Positions 46,728 through 58,432 of a stretch of DNA of 64,000 nucleotides are shown here, in pieces. The notes beneath the pieces were generated by a model that was not told the DNA's origin, ran no database searches, and worked only from the letters and a program-made list of their open reading frames with translations. Each line of letters opens with the position of its first letter. The first letter of the stretch is position 1. The DNA comes from Escallonia rubra (lineage: Eukaryota > Streptophyta > Magnoliopsida > Escalloniales > Escalloniaceae), in the NCBI GenBank assembly GCA_033065855.1, contig JAVXUO010002616.1:1-64000 (forward strand), read 5' to 3'. The translations under genes and the position numbers were made by a program.

Positions 46728-47513
46728 CCACACATTCCAACCGTTGCTCAACACCGCCGCCAACTACCGTGTGCAATCTTTTCTCTCTAGACTTTATTTG
46801 CTCCACTAGATCTTCTCTCCCTCTCTCTACTTTGTTTGCTCCACCAGATAACCGTGGCTTGATATTTATGCAAATTATCAAGTGGTAATTTGGGAATTTT
46901 TGTGTTATGGATTTTGAGGATTTCATTTTCAGTTTTCTGTTGTGGATTTTGTGGACTTCATTTTCAGTTTTCGTATGAATTTATCTATGGTTAATTGGTT
47001 GATTCCCTTATATAGTATTGTTTCATTAGAATGTGAAAATAAAGATGGGTTTGATGGTGGGTACTCCACTGTTGGGTATAATGGTGTGAAAATGAAGATG
47101 GCTTTGAAGGTGGGTGCTCCACTGTTCGGTTTGATTGAGTAAAAATGAAGACTGTGTGTGTGTGTAGGATGCTTGACAGTAATTGTATCAGTTGTTAGTG
47201 GCATAACTGGTGGTCACCGGTGATGTGGGTGTTGCAGCGAGGATGGTGGTGCTGGAGTTTGCACCGAGGGAGAATTGAGAGAGTAATGTAAAAGAAGGGG
47301 GGAGAGAGAGAGAGAGAGAGGTAAAAGGGGAGAGAAAGAGAAAGAATGAGAGAGTAAGGTCAAATAAGAGAAAGAGAAGAGAGAGAGTAAGAAATACTAT
47401 TCTTTTTCATAAAAGTCAGTCTGACCGCTGGACTTTTTAACGACATCCATGATGCGTTAGCTGTCGGACTGATTTGGTTCATTTGTAGAAACTTACGTAC
47501 CGATTTGGCACAT
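44576..47513. other. AT-rich intergenic DNA with simple repeats
   Basis: No protein domain was found in any frame. AT-rich to about 46400, then (CT)n at 46686-46726 with nearby GA/CT patches, a short duplication around 46905-46980, and a two-copy repeat of about 65 bp at 47035-47130 giving similar GGGTxCTCCACTGTT blocks. A GA-rich stretch fills 47275-47395. Confidence 0.6.
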
Positions 47514-49101
47514 TGATGCCAAGGAAAGTGGGTTCGCAGTCGACGTGGAGGTGCCACAAGGAATGCAATCTAAGTCAGATGCCAAGTGTACTGATGTGGG
47601 ACACAACAAGGGTGGAGCAAGGGCATAGACCAATGGCTTCCCAGAACGAGCCTGAGGGTGGCAATGCTGCGAGGGCGATGGCGTAGGGTGACTACACAAT
47701 GACAGTCACAGTTTGATGCTTAGGTCCAGAGTCAATGTCTTGTATGTTTCTCTCTATAGAATTCTAGACCGAGCAAGTGAACATTCTTGAAGTTCAGAAT
47801 GAATTCTGAAAACCCCTATTTATAGAGTTTGAGATTATGATGTCATCAGTCGACACATGGCGCTCCCTGGGAGTGACACGTCACCGAGGGGTCCACAGCT
47901 GTCGGTGCTCCAGGGACTGTCGAATCACATATTTACCTGGCCTGCCCCACACAGCGTCGCTCTGTCTGTCTGGAAAGACTGGCTCCCACAGCGTCGATGT
48001 GGCCAGAAAACCCCCTTGAACTAGCCATAAATCCAAGCCCTTGCAAACTCCTACAGGCCTGGCAGCGATGGGAAAGACCCTACCCCCAATTGCCAGGCAA
48101 ACTAGGCGCGATGCCCTCCGGAGACCTACTCCCATCTCAGAGTGACCCGGGGGTCATAGTCTCTAGGGGTGTTGATGAAGCCCCCAGTCCTGGAGCATGT
48201 AGACCAGTCATGCAGACACCCTGACGGAGATAGTGTCCCGGAGGAATCGCCTATTCCGCAGGCCGAGGTAGCATCCCGGAGGATTCGTCTACCTGGCGGG
48301 CCGAGGTAGCATCCCAGAAGAGCCGTCTACCTACCGGAATGGGAGTCTCCATGCCGGAGCACTTGGAGCTCGCTAGCAGAGGTAGTGTCTTAGAGAGCGA
48401 GTCTATCCCCGCGGGTGAGTCCTTGTGCCGGAGCACTTAGAACGCGTCAAGGTAGCATCTCGGAGGAGCCGTCTACCCGACGGGCTGAGGTAGCATCCCG
48501 GAGGAGCCGCCTACCTGACGAAAAAGGAGTTGAAAAGCTCATTGGTTGAGATAGTTTCCCGGAAGAGTCGCATATCTTCGCGGGTGAGTTCTTGTCCCGG
48601 AGCACTCGGAGCGCGTCAAGGTAGCATCCCGGAGAAGCCGTCTACCGGACGGAAGGGGAGTCTTCATGCCGGAGCACTCAGAGCTCCCTGGCAGAGATAG
48701 TGTCCTGGAGGAGTCGTCTTTCCTCGCGGGATGCTGCACAGTCTGGAGAGTGGGTCGAAAAAATGTTCCACAACCAAGCCAAGGTGCGCATGGTGCGCAT
48801 GGTGCGGTGAAAGGATGGACTAACGGAAGGTGCGTGGTAGTGTGCCAACGAGCCAGGTGGGCACAACTGTATTAGTGGAGCGAAGCATGGGCACGGCGTA
48901 GTGTATATGGTGTCGGGGCACGATAGTGTGACACGAAGATATGGGCACAACTGTATTAGTGGAGTGGCGCATGGGCGTGGCAGAATGTTGGAGTGCGGTG
49001 CACGGGGCACCGGTGTCGGGGGTCGCGGAGACGGCGCGAGGGCGACGGGGTTCACGGAGACGGTGCCCGGGCGACGGGCGACGATCAATGTAGCTTGAAC
49101 A
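47514..49101 (-). repeat. LTR copy 1 (internally deleted)
   Basis: It runs from TGATGCCAAGGAAAG (47514) to GTAGCTTGAACA (49101), so TG...CA in element orientation. Compared with the middle LTR it lacks everything equivalent to about 52510-58215. It contains a TATA-like box at 47816-47825 on the minus strand and a minisatellite at 48232-48740 made of GGTAGCATCCCGGAGGAG, then CGTCTACC-type units. The ORFs translated from it are not genes. Confidence 0.85.
47816..47825 (-). promoter_or_regulatory. LTR TATA box, copy 1
   Basis: CTATAAATAG on the minus strand, followed by GGGGTTTTC. The identical box occurs in all three LTR copies at the same offset (about 300 bp from the LTR 3' end), as expected for the U3/R promoter. 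Confidence 0.7.
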
Positions 49102-49289
49102 TTTTTCTAAGTCTGGAAATATAACTTTGTTGATAGCAAAAGTAGGCGACATACCTTGGTACATGGGAATTGAGTACATTGAAACTTGCAAAATGAAGGA
49201 AAATTACAAGTGTGGAAAATGTACTAGGCAGGCTATGGCTTGGGCGAGTGGGTCAGATGTCCAGCACTTAGAGTATAAGCTCGCCAGAC

Positions 49290-50945
49290 GTAATCTTGTC
49301 AGTAAAGGCGAACTTGAGGCCCCTGCACCACATGAGGCCGTGACCAACTTTTCGATGATAGGGGCAGCAGTTGGGATGGGCTAGGTCTTCTGGGGTAGGT
49401 TCAGAGTCGGCATCGGGCAGGGTTATGGCATTGTCGTTGATCCAAGTCTCGAGGAGAGCTCTGACTGTCTTCAAGTCACATGGGTATTCTGGGGCAGCCG
49501 ACGGCAGCCTTCAATTGTCAGGGCGCCAATCCCTTTCTTGGGATTGACGCTTGCGGATGTTTTCGTTGCCACTAGCTGCTTCCATCGTCCTGGCCAGGGC
49601 AATATGAGTTTGGAGTTTGGGGTCTTTGACGGACCGACCGAGTCGTAGGTGTGTCATGCAACTTCCTTGAGATGTCCCCAAGACCGAAGCTGGAGGTTTC
49701 CAAGGTAGACCCTGTAGGTGTCTTTCATGTTCTTGATGAAAATGGGTACAAGGGTCTCATCCTTACTGAAGTCAGTGCACTCCAAGCACTTGTGATAAAA
49801 TCACATAACATAGGCGTTGAGGTCTTCCCCGGGGTTATGGCAGATTTCGGCAATGTCAACGATGGTCTCACGTTCCGTTTCATAGTGAAACTTGTCAAGG
49901 AAGAGCTGAACCATGTCAGACCAGGAGTGGATAGTACCGTCATGGATCTGGTGGTACCAAGAGTAGGCGAGGGCAGTTAAGGACTTGTGAAATTCCCGAA
50001 GCTTCAAAATGTCATCCTCCCCGTAGTGCTCCAGGAAGCCATCAAACCGGCTGAGATGCTCACGGGCATTGCCCTTTTTGCCGTTAAACAGGGTGAAGGC
50101 TGGTTGCTTCTACATGATAGGGTAGGGCTTGGTAGCGAGGCTGCCAGAGTATCTACATGATAGGGTAGGGCTTGGTAGCGAGGCTGCCAGAGTAGGGAGC
50201 ATGGCCAGACAATTTAAAGGGGAGCGTGGTAAGGATGACTGCTTGAGATGACAGAGGATGGAGTCAAGGTTATGCTTAGTGACATACGAAGCATGCGAGG
50301 GTTTGTGCCCTGTCAGGATGAACCTGACACCAGAGCCCCAAGACGAGGGGACCTGAGGCATTGAGGGGATGATAATGGTAGAGAGGGGTCGGTGGCTGGG
50401 AGCAACTTGTTGGGGTATGGTTTGCATAGGGGTAGTGTTAGCGGCAGGATGCCGGTCGTCAGGAAGGGTCGACTGAAGCAAGTCAGGGGCATGAGTTATG
50501 TTTAGGTGTCGATTGGTTATGTTAGGGTTAGGCTCCATCTCAATTGAGTCGTGAGTCTCTAAAGTACTTCGAGCAAGGGTAAGGCGAGGCGCTATGGGCT
50601 GAGGTGTCGCGAGTCCTACTATCGAGGGCCTAGAGAACCAGGGCTACGGTGGTCGCAACACTGGGACCTGAGTAATGTCCAGATTTAGCCCAGGCCTTGA
50701 AGGCTGGATCTGAGCATGAGGGGCCAACCCTAGAGCTTGGGATGACACTGGGTGAGCAGCGGGCACATGGTGGGGAGCTCTGGGGACTTGAGAAGTCGGC
50801 GACTGTGAAGTTAAGACTTGGATTGATTTTTGCATTTCTAATATGACAACCATGAGAGAAGATTGAGAATCTTGGAGTTCAGTGATGTAAGAGTAAGGTG
50901 TTGGATTGTGGCATTGATGAAAGCGGCTACATTAGGTGCATCCAT
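49290..50945 (-). pseudogene. Gypsy-type Gag, copy 1
   Basis: The start is ATG 50945 (MDAPNVAAFINATIQHLT). The Gag core is at about 50060-49800: LREFHKSLTALAYSWYHQIHDG, then IHSWSDMVQLFLDKFHYETE and PGEDLNAYV, matching the Retrotrans_gag domain. Near 49400 a CPYHRKVGHGLMWCRGLK motif resembles the conserved CxxH-type end of plant gypsy Gag. The frame is broken by an indel soon after the start and by a 43-bp tandem duplication at 50110-50195. Nothing of pol follows before the 3' LTR. Confidence 0.85.
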
Positions 50946-51431
50946 CCTGGGGGGAGCCTGGAGTTGGTTGTGACTGGTCTCTTCTTGGTCCTCGAGGTGA
51001 TGCTCCTCTTGGATGACATGGTTGAGGCTTTTGCTGGTAGTCCTGCGTTGTAGAATGATGGTTGCTTGGGTGTGTTAGGCAAGGAACGAACTGCACTGCG
51101 ATGCTTACTTCCCCATCAGAGTTGCCAAAATGATGCCAAGGAAAGTGGGTTCGCAGTCGAGGTGGAGGTGCCACAAGGAATGCAGTCCGAGTCAGATACT
51201 AAGTGTACCGATGTAGGACACAACAGGGTGGAGCAAGAGCAGACACCAATGGCTTCCCAGATAGAGCCTGAGGGTGGCGGTGCTGCGAAGGGGATGACGC
51301 ATGGTGAGTACACGGCGATAGTCACAGTCCGATGCTTAGGTCCAGAGTCAAGGTCCTGTATGTTTCTCTCTATAGAATTCTAGAGTGAGAAAGTGAAAAC
51401 TGTTGAAGTTCAGAATGAATTCTCAAAACCT

Positions 51432-51441
51432 CTATTTATAG
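51432..51441 (-). promoter_or_regulatory. LTR TATA box, copy 2
   Basis: CTATAAATAG on the minus strand, in the same position relative to the LTR end as in copies 1 and 3. This LTR lies 5' of Gag copy 1, so it would be the promoter for that unit. Confidence 0.7.
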
Positions 51442-52589
51442 AGTTTGATATGATGATGTCATCAGCCGACACGTGGTGCTTTCCGAGAGTGACACGTGAC
51501 CGAGGGGTCCACAGTTGCCGGTGCTCCAGGGATTGTCGAATCGCATATTCACCTGGCCTGCCCCGCATAGTGTCGCTTTGTCTATCTGGAAAGACTGGCT
51601 TCGACAGCGTCGGTGTGGCCAGAGAACCCCCTTGATCTAGCCACTAATCCAAGCCTTTGTAGACTCCCACAAGCTTGGCAGCGGTGGGGAAGACCCGATG
51701 CCCAACTGCCAGGCGGACTAGGCACAATGCCCTTTGGACACCTACTCTGGTCTCGGAGTGAGCCGGGGGTCCTAGGCCCTAGGGGTGCTGCTGAAGCCCC
51801 CAGTGCCAGAGCACGTATGTGAGTCATGCAGACACCTTGACGGAGACAGTGTCCCAAATGAATTGCCTATTTCGTGGGTCGAGGTAGCATCCCGGAGGAG
51901 CCGTCTACCTGACGGGCCGAGGTAACAACCCGGAGGAGCCGTCTACCTGGCTGAAGGGGAGTTGAAAAGTTCACAGGTTGAGATAGTGTCCCGGAGGAGT
52001 CGCCTATCCCCGCGGGTGAGTCCTTGTGCCGGAGCACTAGGAGCGCGTCAAGGTAGCATCCCGGAAGAGATGTCTACCTAGCGGAAGGGGAGTTTTCATG
52101 CTGAAGCACTTAGAGCTCCCTGACAGAGATAGTGTCCCGGAGGAGTCGCCTATCCCCACGGGATGCTGCACACTCTGGAGAGTGGGTCGAAGCATGTTCC
52201 ACGACCAAGGTAAGGTACGCATTGTGTGGTGAAATGATGGACCTACGTAAGGTGCGTGGTAGTGTGTCAACGAGCCAGGGGAGGTGATTGTATCAGTCGC
52301 AGCGCATGGGCGCGGCGGAATGTATATAGTGTTGAGGCAAGATAATGTGACAAGGAGCCAGGGGGCGCGACTGTATTAGTGGCATGGCGCATGGGCGCGA
52401 CAGAGAGTTAGAGTGCTGCGCGCAGGCGCCGGCGACGGGGCTCAGAGACTGTGTGCGGACGAGGGTGACGGGGGTCTCGAAGACAGCGCCCACGCGACGG
52501 GTGACGAGCGTCGTAGAGTTTACGCGCGGGCATAGGAGACGTGTGTCATAGACGATGCATGGTTCCTTGAAGATAAGTGAAGGTGACTA

Positions 52590-52790
52590 AGGGGGGAGGC
52601 CAAAGGCCAACCCTTGGGGGAAGGCCAAGGCCAACCCTTAAGGGCCGACCCCAAGAGAAGGCCGAGGCCGACCCCCAAAGGAAGGCTGAGGCCCATCCCA
52701 AGGGGAAGGCCAAGGCCGAGGCCGACCCCAAGGGGAAGGCCAAGGCCAACCTCCTTGGGCAAGTGCCAAGGCACGCCGATGGGCGACGTG
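52590..52790. repeat. GGAAGGCCAAGGCC minisatellite in the middle LTR
   Basis: About ten imperfect units of GGAAGGCCAAGGCCRACCC. It produces overlapping low-complexity ORFs on both strands (52520-52853) that are not genes. Confidence 0.92.
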
Positions 52791-53358
52791 CGATGGTCAA
52801 AGCGCGATGAGGCGTCGCAGAAAAATCAATTTCTTAGTGACGAAGGAACGTAGAAAAGGTGAAAAGTGCACGTGACTTGAGCATGCATGTTTTGACTGGT
52901 TGGAAGTGTTGAATATTGAGTGTTGATTATGCCGACGTGTCATGAAAATTGGTACCCTAGTGAGTCCATGGGTGCGGTCAAGATAGGTTGGGAACATAAG
53001 CCCATTGCGTGTGGTGTGCGCGGAGGGGTAGCCCGAGCAGGCGCCACACGCATAGATACTTAGAAGGATTTTTTTGATGTTTTTTGGCCAGAGTGTCGTT
53101 GACGTAACCACTGCATGATGAGGATGAAGAGTAGGTGGCTCGAGCCACCTCGTGCACCACTTACTAAAGCCTTGGAATGCTTGGGCGTTGACATGGTATG
53201 ACGACAATGGGCGCAGGGGCGCGGTCGTCACGGAACGTTGAGGGCAAGGAGTAGGTGGCTCGAGCCGCCTCATGCACCACCTACTGAAGCCTTGTGATGT
53301 AAATTTTTTCAAAGTTAAAAAAAAACTTCTAAGTGTGGAAGAGTGACGAAATGGGTAA

Positions 53359-53384
53359 GGGGGGGGGGGGGGGGGGGGGGGGGG
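53359..53384. repeat. 26-bp G homopolymer
   Basis: The longest of several G or C runs in the window, within the middle LTR. Confidence 0.97.
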
Positions 53385-53954
53385 TGAAGAAGTGTCATAC
53401 TAAAGCACATGCAATTTTTAGTTTTAGTAAAATTGGTTTGTTGATTTTTGGTTTTGGTTGGATAGAAAAAAAATGTTAAGTGTTACGGAGTGAAAGAGAG
53501 GAGATGAGAGTGTGGGGGTATGGTATTTATGAAGTAAAGACAATAGGTAGTGATGGAAGATGGATGAGAAAAAAATAAAACTAAGTATGGATTTGGCTGG
53601 TGGTGAGGGGAATTAGTGGGGTGTGCCAAGGGATGTATTAGGGGGAGAGTGATGTAAGGAAGAGAGAATGGTGTGTTGACTTGGAGAGTTAGGATAGAAA
53701 AGGAAAAAAAAAGCTAAGTGTTGATTTGGGGAGTAAAGGAAGAAAGTGAGAGGAGGAAGGGAATTAATGGGGAAGGGAGAAGAGAGGGAGGGGGGTCGGC
53801 CTAGGGGAAGGAGGTGGGGAGGCCAAGGCCGAGGGTGTGGAAAAAGGGGGAGGGTTAGATGAGGGGAAGTGATGGGGGAGGTAATATGTGAGAGAGAGAG
53901 ATAGAGCGGGGGGATTAATGTGAGAGGGAGAGAGGGGGTGTAATGATGAGTGGA

Positions 53955-56900
53955 TGTCACGACCCGAACCCACGGGCAGGGCCGCGAGCTAGGCACGTGA
54001 CCGGCCGCAGACCCAATAGACTCCAACTTAGGGTTCTGCCAGGCCTTGCTCACTAAAACTTGTACACAATTCTAAAATCATACATTAACTAACACTATAA
54101 CATGAATTTCTAAAGATGCCCCTACAACTCTTTCCCAAATCATCTTTACTGAAATCCTCCATAGGGACCGATAGCATTTATTTTAAAGAAACCTCCTAAA
54201 ATTAAGCTACGAACAATACAAATAAATAACTGGCAGTTCTACAATTTCTCAAGGGCTTAAACAACTTCCTAATGAGCATCTCCTGCAGCTTCATTCTCAT
54301 TTCTCTCGTAATACTCATGTTCATCTAGTTGATCGCCTGAAAACATTTATAAAAAGGGGTGAGCTTGGGGCCCAGTAAGTACACATACCATATTCTTAAA
54401 ATAGTTTTGGGATTCATAAAACATGAAACATGCCACGATTTTCTTCAATTTAAAGCTGGTAAACATTTTCACAAGAGATACTATACATATATAGAATTTT
54501 TGAAAGCAATGCATCCAAGATTCTCAGAAATGAAGTATGACATCAAGTAGGCTTATTAACAACTATCACAGTTCATCATAACATGGGTATGTTGCGGTCA
54601 GCGTACGTTCCCCCCTGACTAGGGCCCACAATCCCTACTCCACCTGGGATGAACATTATTTGGTCAGGGTATGCGCCCCCCTGACTAGGGCACACAATCC
54701 CTCCTTCATCCGGGATACATATGTGGACGCAATGGCGCACCACGAGCAACAGTACTGTGCGTCAACGTATCGTCCCGTTGACCAGGACCCAACAATCCAA
54801 CTTTCCCCCGTGGATATGGGGCGCAACAACCGAGCCAGAAATACCGTCTCATTCAACATAAGCCAACTTTAAACCACTACTCATAGAAAACATTCCATGG
54901 CATTTTTATGCATTTTCTCATCAAACAATTTACACAAAAACAGTAGCATGTAAAAGGTTTTAAAACTTCTCATTGGAACAATTCATTTATACATATAGAT
55001 AAACGGAAAATAGGGTATACGGAGGAATATGGCAGGAGTACTTACCTCGCTCAAAATCCGCTTCAGGTATTTGCTCAAATGCCGGCCCTAACTCTTGACT
55101 ATAAAAACCTAAATAACAAATCATACAAATGTCATTCATTAACGCTCGAGCACACCTAAGTATTAGGTATTAGTTTTCTTTTAGATGAGTAAAATTTTAC
55201 CCAACCGTCCCCCGACCTATGTATAATTACTTATGTGCCCCCAATGCCTAAAGTACCTTATCCACCCAGATATAACCTAAAAGAGTCATTAGAATTAATT
55301 ACCTATTTGCACTTTGTCTGAATCTATTCAGAAGAGGTCCTTAGAAATAATTTAATAACTATCGTGACAATGAAGCGTTACGCTATATCCGTTCGGACGC
55401 TACACTGTTAAGAACGCTAAAAATAGCAAACGACTTTCAAAACTTTTAAAACTCTGGAATATACATTATCATAGCTATGTAAGACTATTATAAAAGTATC
55501 ATAATTTAATAACTTAGTTTACTATTTTAAAATACACCGAAAAACGCTTTTACAAATAAAATTAGTTAGCATGCTTATCGAGCTCCAAAAAATCTGAAAA
55601 TGTTACTGTGTGTAGATCTTGCAAAATTAACATAAGTTACTTCTTTGAGTTTTGTACAAATAAATTTATAAATATATTTTAAAAATTCGAAAATAAACTG
55701 CTGGAATAGGATACCTTTTTAGCGACACTTGAGTTCAATTTCAAACTAAAGCTTTTCCTCTTTTTGCCAGTATCTTCTTCTTCCTCAAAACCCACTATCC
55801 GAACCCACTTTATCAGTTTACACACTCACACATACATTACCCACTCACATCTATTCATACCCATTTGTACCCTCTCAAACACATATATAACACCCACATA
55901 TATTAATCACCGCACATACTCACGGTTCTCTCCCCACTGGTGCGCACGGCAACCACCATTTGAAACACCTGGGCACTCAACAACACTTCACTCCAAACTT
56001 CCACCGCAAACACACACACACACACCTTGGACTACATGCACCCACACGCTAACTCAACATCACTCACACACAAAATGTATATATACATGTACACACGCTG
56101 TACACATATATGTGATCTCATCTTTACACACACTACAGGTTCACATATTACTCCATTACATCCACGTCACACCACTTCCCACACCCTCACAAAGCACCGA
56201 AAAATGTAATTATGGCAGCCCATGGCTGCTCAGCCATCTCCGTTTCTCACGGCAACCATGGCTGCCACCTCCTTCACTCGGTTTCTCAGCCGTGACAGCC
56301 CAAGGCTGTCACCCGCACATCCAATCCCTCACAGCCCCTACACAAATCTATGAGCACATAGTGGCGGGTTGAATCGCATCTCCTTCACAGTTCCCTCAGG
56401 CATCACTATCGCACTCCCAAACCAATGCATCAACAACTCACAGACTACTCACGGCAGACCCATTAAACCTATTCTTACGGTTTACACGATCTCACATATA
56501 TCCAACAAAATGCACCACGGCGACATCCACTACCTCACGGCAGTGGCCCTCTTCCTTTCTTCTACCACACAAAGACTCTCACAAACCCAACCATATCAAC
56601 ACAGATCCAACCCATACGCAGATACATATATATGCAATAGCCATAACTTACAATATATACATAGATAAGAACATAAATTTTCAAGGAAGCCTTACCGGAA
56701 AACTTTGCCAGAAAGAGAATCCTCTAATCCCTTCCCCGGAGAGCCCTCTCTACTTCTCTCTTTCTCTATCTCGATCTGTTGCCTTCCGAAGCCAAGGTCG
56801 GCTGCCCACGATTCCTACACTATATATATAAATCAACCCTAATTTGTACAATTACCATGAGTCCCCCTACCATTCCCTAAGCCATTTAAATTCTACTCGA

Positions 56901-57169
56901 GACTTTTATTGTTACAAAAATGTCCATTATATTTATTTATGAAAGATGGCGCATTAAAAGAACTTAATGGTTTATTACCTACCCCGCTACACTAATTTGT
57001 TGCTAACACCTGTTAATAAGGTCTATACGTTAACTACAAAAATTGTCACTAAAGATCATCATATAATGCTCCCCAAATTCGTCGCTAAAAACTCAAAAGA
57101 ACATTACTCTTAAAAAAAACTGTCGCTAAAGTAATAATAACCGGTTAAGCCTAGGTTCGGGGTATTACA
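53955..57169. mobile_element. Nested solo LTR (3215 bp)
   Basis: It begins TGTCACGACCCGAACC and ends GGTTCGGGGTATTACA. These are imperfect inverted ends of the TG...CA type. A 5-bp target duplication GTGGA flanks it at 53950-53954 and 57170-57174. No gag or pol was found inside, so it is a solo LTR. It belongs to a different family from 23830-26045. The interior has a duplicated CCCCCCTGACTAGGG block around 54610-54690, a CAC-rich ORF at 55764-56372 of low complexity, and TGTCGCTAAA-like pieces near the right end. Confidence 0.9.
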
Positions 57170-57235
57170 GTGGAAAGGAAGAAAAAATGAGGGTGAGAAG
57201 AGTGAGAAAAACCCACGTGTGGAGGGAGGTGAGTT

Positions 57236-57240
<5 letters not shown>

Positions 57241-57266
<26 letters not shown>
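57241..57266. repeat. (GA)n microsatellite
   Basis: About 13 GA units within a purine-rich stretch on the plus strand that continues to 57530, giving serine/leucine/phenylalanine-rich antisense ORFs that are not called. Confidence 0.9.
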
Positions 57267-58432
57267 ATGTGTAAGAGAGAGAGTGTGTGTTTGCAAGAGA
57301 GTGAGAGAAGATATTTAATGTGATAAGAGAGAGTGTGTGTAAAGTGGGGAAATGGGGAATGGTGTGTCTTGGGTAGTGAGGGAAGATAGATGAAAAGTAT
57401 GTTGAGTGATGTGAGAAAAAGAATGAAGGAAGAGAGAAAAAAAAGTACAAGGTTGGAAGTGACTGGAGAGATAGAAAGGAAGAGAGAGAAAGGGAATTAA
57501 ATGAGGGAAAAGAGTGGGAGAGTTCCACATGGAGGGGTGGGAAGGGGGCTGCCCAGCGCGGGGGTTGGTGGGTGGGGGGGTGATTTCCCTGCCATTCGCT
57601 TTCTCACTATGCCGAGCGTTGCAGCTATCGTCACCCCGGCCTCTGTGCCCTGTGGATAGTGTGACAGCCGGAGAAAAAAGTGGAGAACTAGAAATATTGT
57701 AGAAACTAAACTAAAATTGACTTACCCTTGACGAATTAAATATTTATGGGGAGTGCACCAAAAAAAAATTTTGGCCTTCCAAGGAGGAAGAGGGAAGATG
57801 AAAATTTTAGTTGGAAAAATTTTCAAACCGATGCAAAGAGAATGAGAGGAGTGGTGGGAGGATGAAAAATGTTGTTGAATTTTTTTTCCCTAAGTGTCAA
57901 AAAGTGGAGAGTGGGGCTCGGATAAGGGTGGCGAGGGAGGTGTGGACTTGGGATGGCGGGCTTGATGACCGGTTGAGTCACATAGGCAAGGGAAGGCCGT
58001 CGGGACGTGTTGCGTGCATGCCCACGAGGTCGCATGGCCTGAGGGGATGTCAGCTGATGGAGTTGAGACTTAGTAGCGTGGCTCGAGCCACCCCGCGCAC
58101 CACGCACCACGTACCATGTTGATGCGATGTGAGGCGGAAAGGGTAGGGAAAGGGTGAAGCCCCCAAGGAAGTGGGTGATGGCATCAAGGGTGGTGTCAGT
58201 AGACTTGGGTAAGAGCAATGTAGCTTGAAAATTTTTCTAAGTCCGGAAAATATAACTTCATTGATAACAAAAGTAGGCGACATGCCTTGGTACATGGGAA
58301 TTGAGCACATTGAAACTTGCAAAATGAAGGAAAAAAATTACAAGTACGGAAAATGCACTAGACAGGCTAGGGCTTGGGCGGGTGGGTCACATGTCCTGCA
58401 CTTAGAGTTTGAGCTCGCCAGATGCAATCTTG

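Larger units (their letters stand above)
51131..58231 (-). repeat. Middle LTR (copy 2), with a nested solo LTR
   Basis: It starts TGATGCCAAGG at 51131 next to the TTTTGGCAACTCTG primer-site-like sequence and ends at TAGCTTGAAAA near 58231. Without the nested 53955-57169 insertion it is about 3.9 kb. It contains GTAGCATCCCGGAGGAG units (51880-52170), a GGAAGGCCAAGGCC minisatellite (52600-52760), a two-copy GGTGGCTCGAGCC block (53130-53290), a 26-bp G run and purine-rich repeats on both sides of the nested element. A second sequence resembling the LTR end lies at 53290-53335, so it may be composite. Confidence 0.65.

Noticed and set aside
49651-49980. 109-aa plus-strand ORF
   Set aside because: It is antisense to the Gag core, whose domain is on the minus strand.
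52520-52853. 77-84 aa ORFs on both strands
   Set aside because: Products of the GGAAGGCCAAGGCC minisatellite.
55764-56372. 202-aa ORF inside the nested solo LTR
   Set aside because: His/Thr/Pro low-complexity from CAC-rich DNA, no domain, and located inside an LTR.
57151-57530. 125-aa Ser/Leu/Phe-rich minus-strand ORF
   Set aside because: Antisense of purine-rich simple sequence in the LTR.
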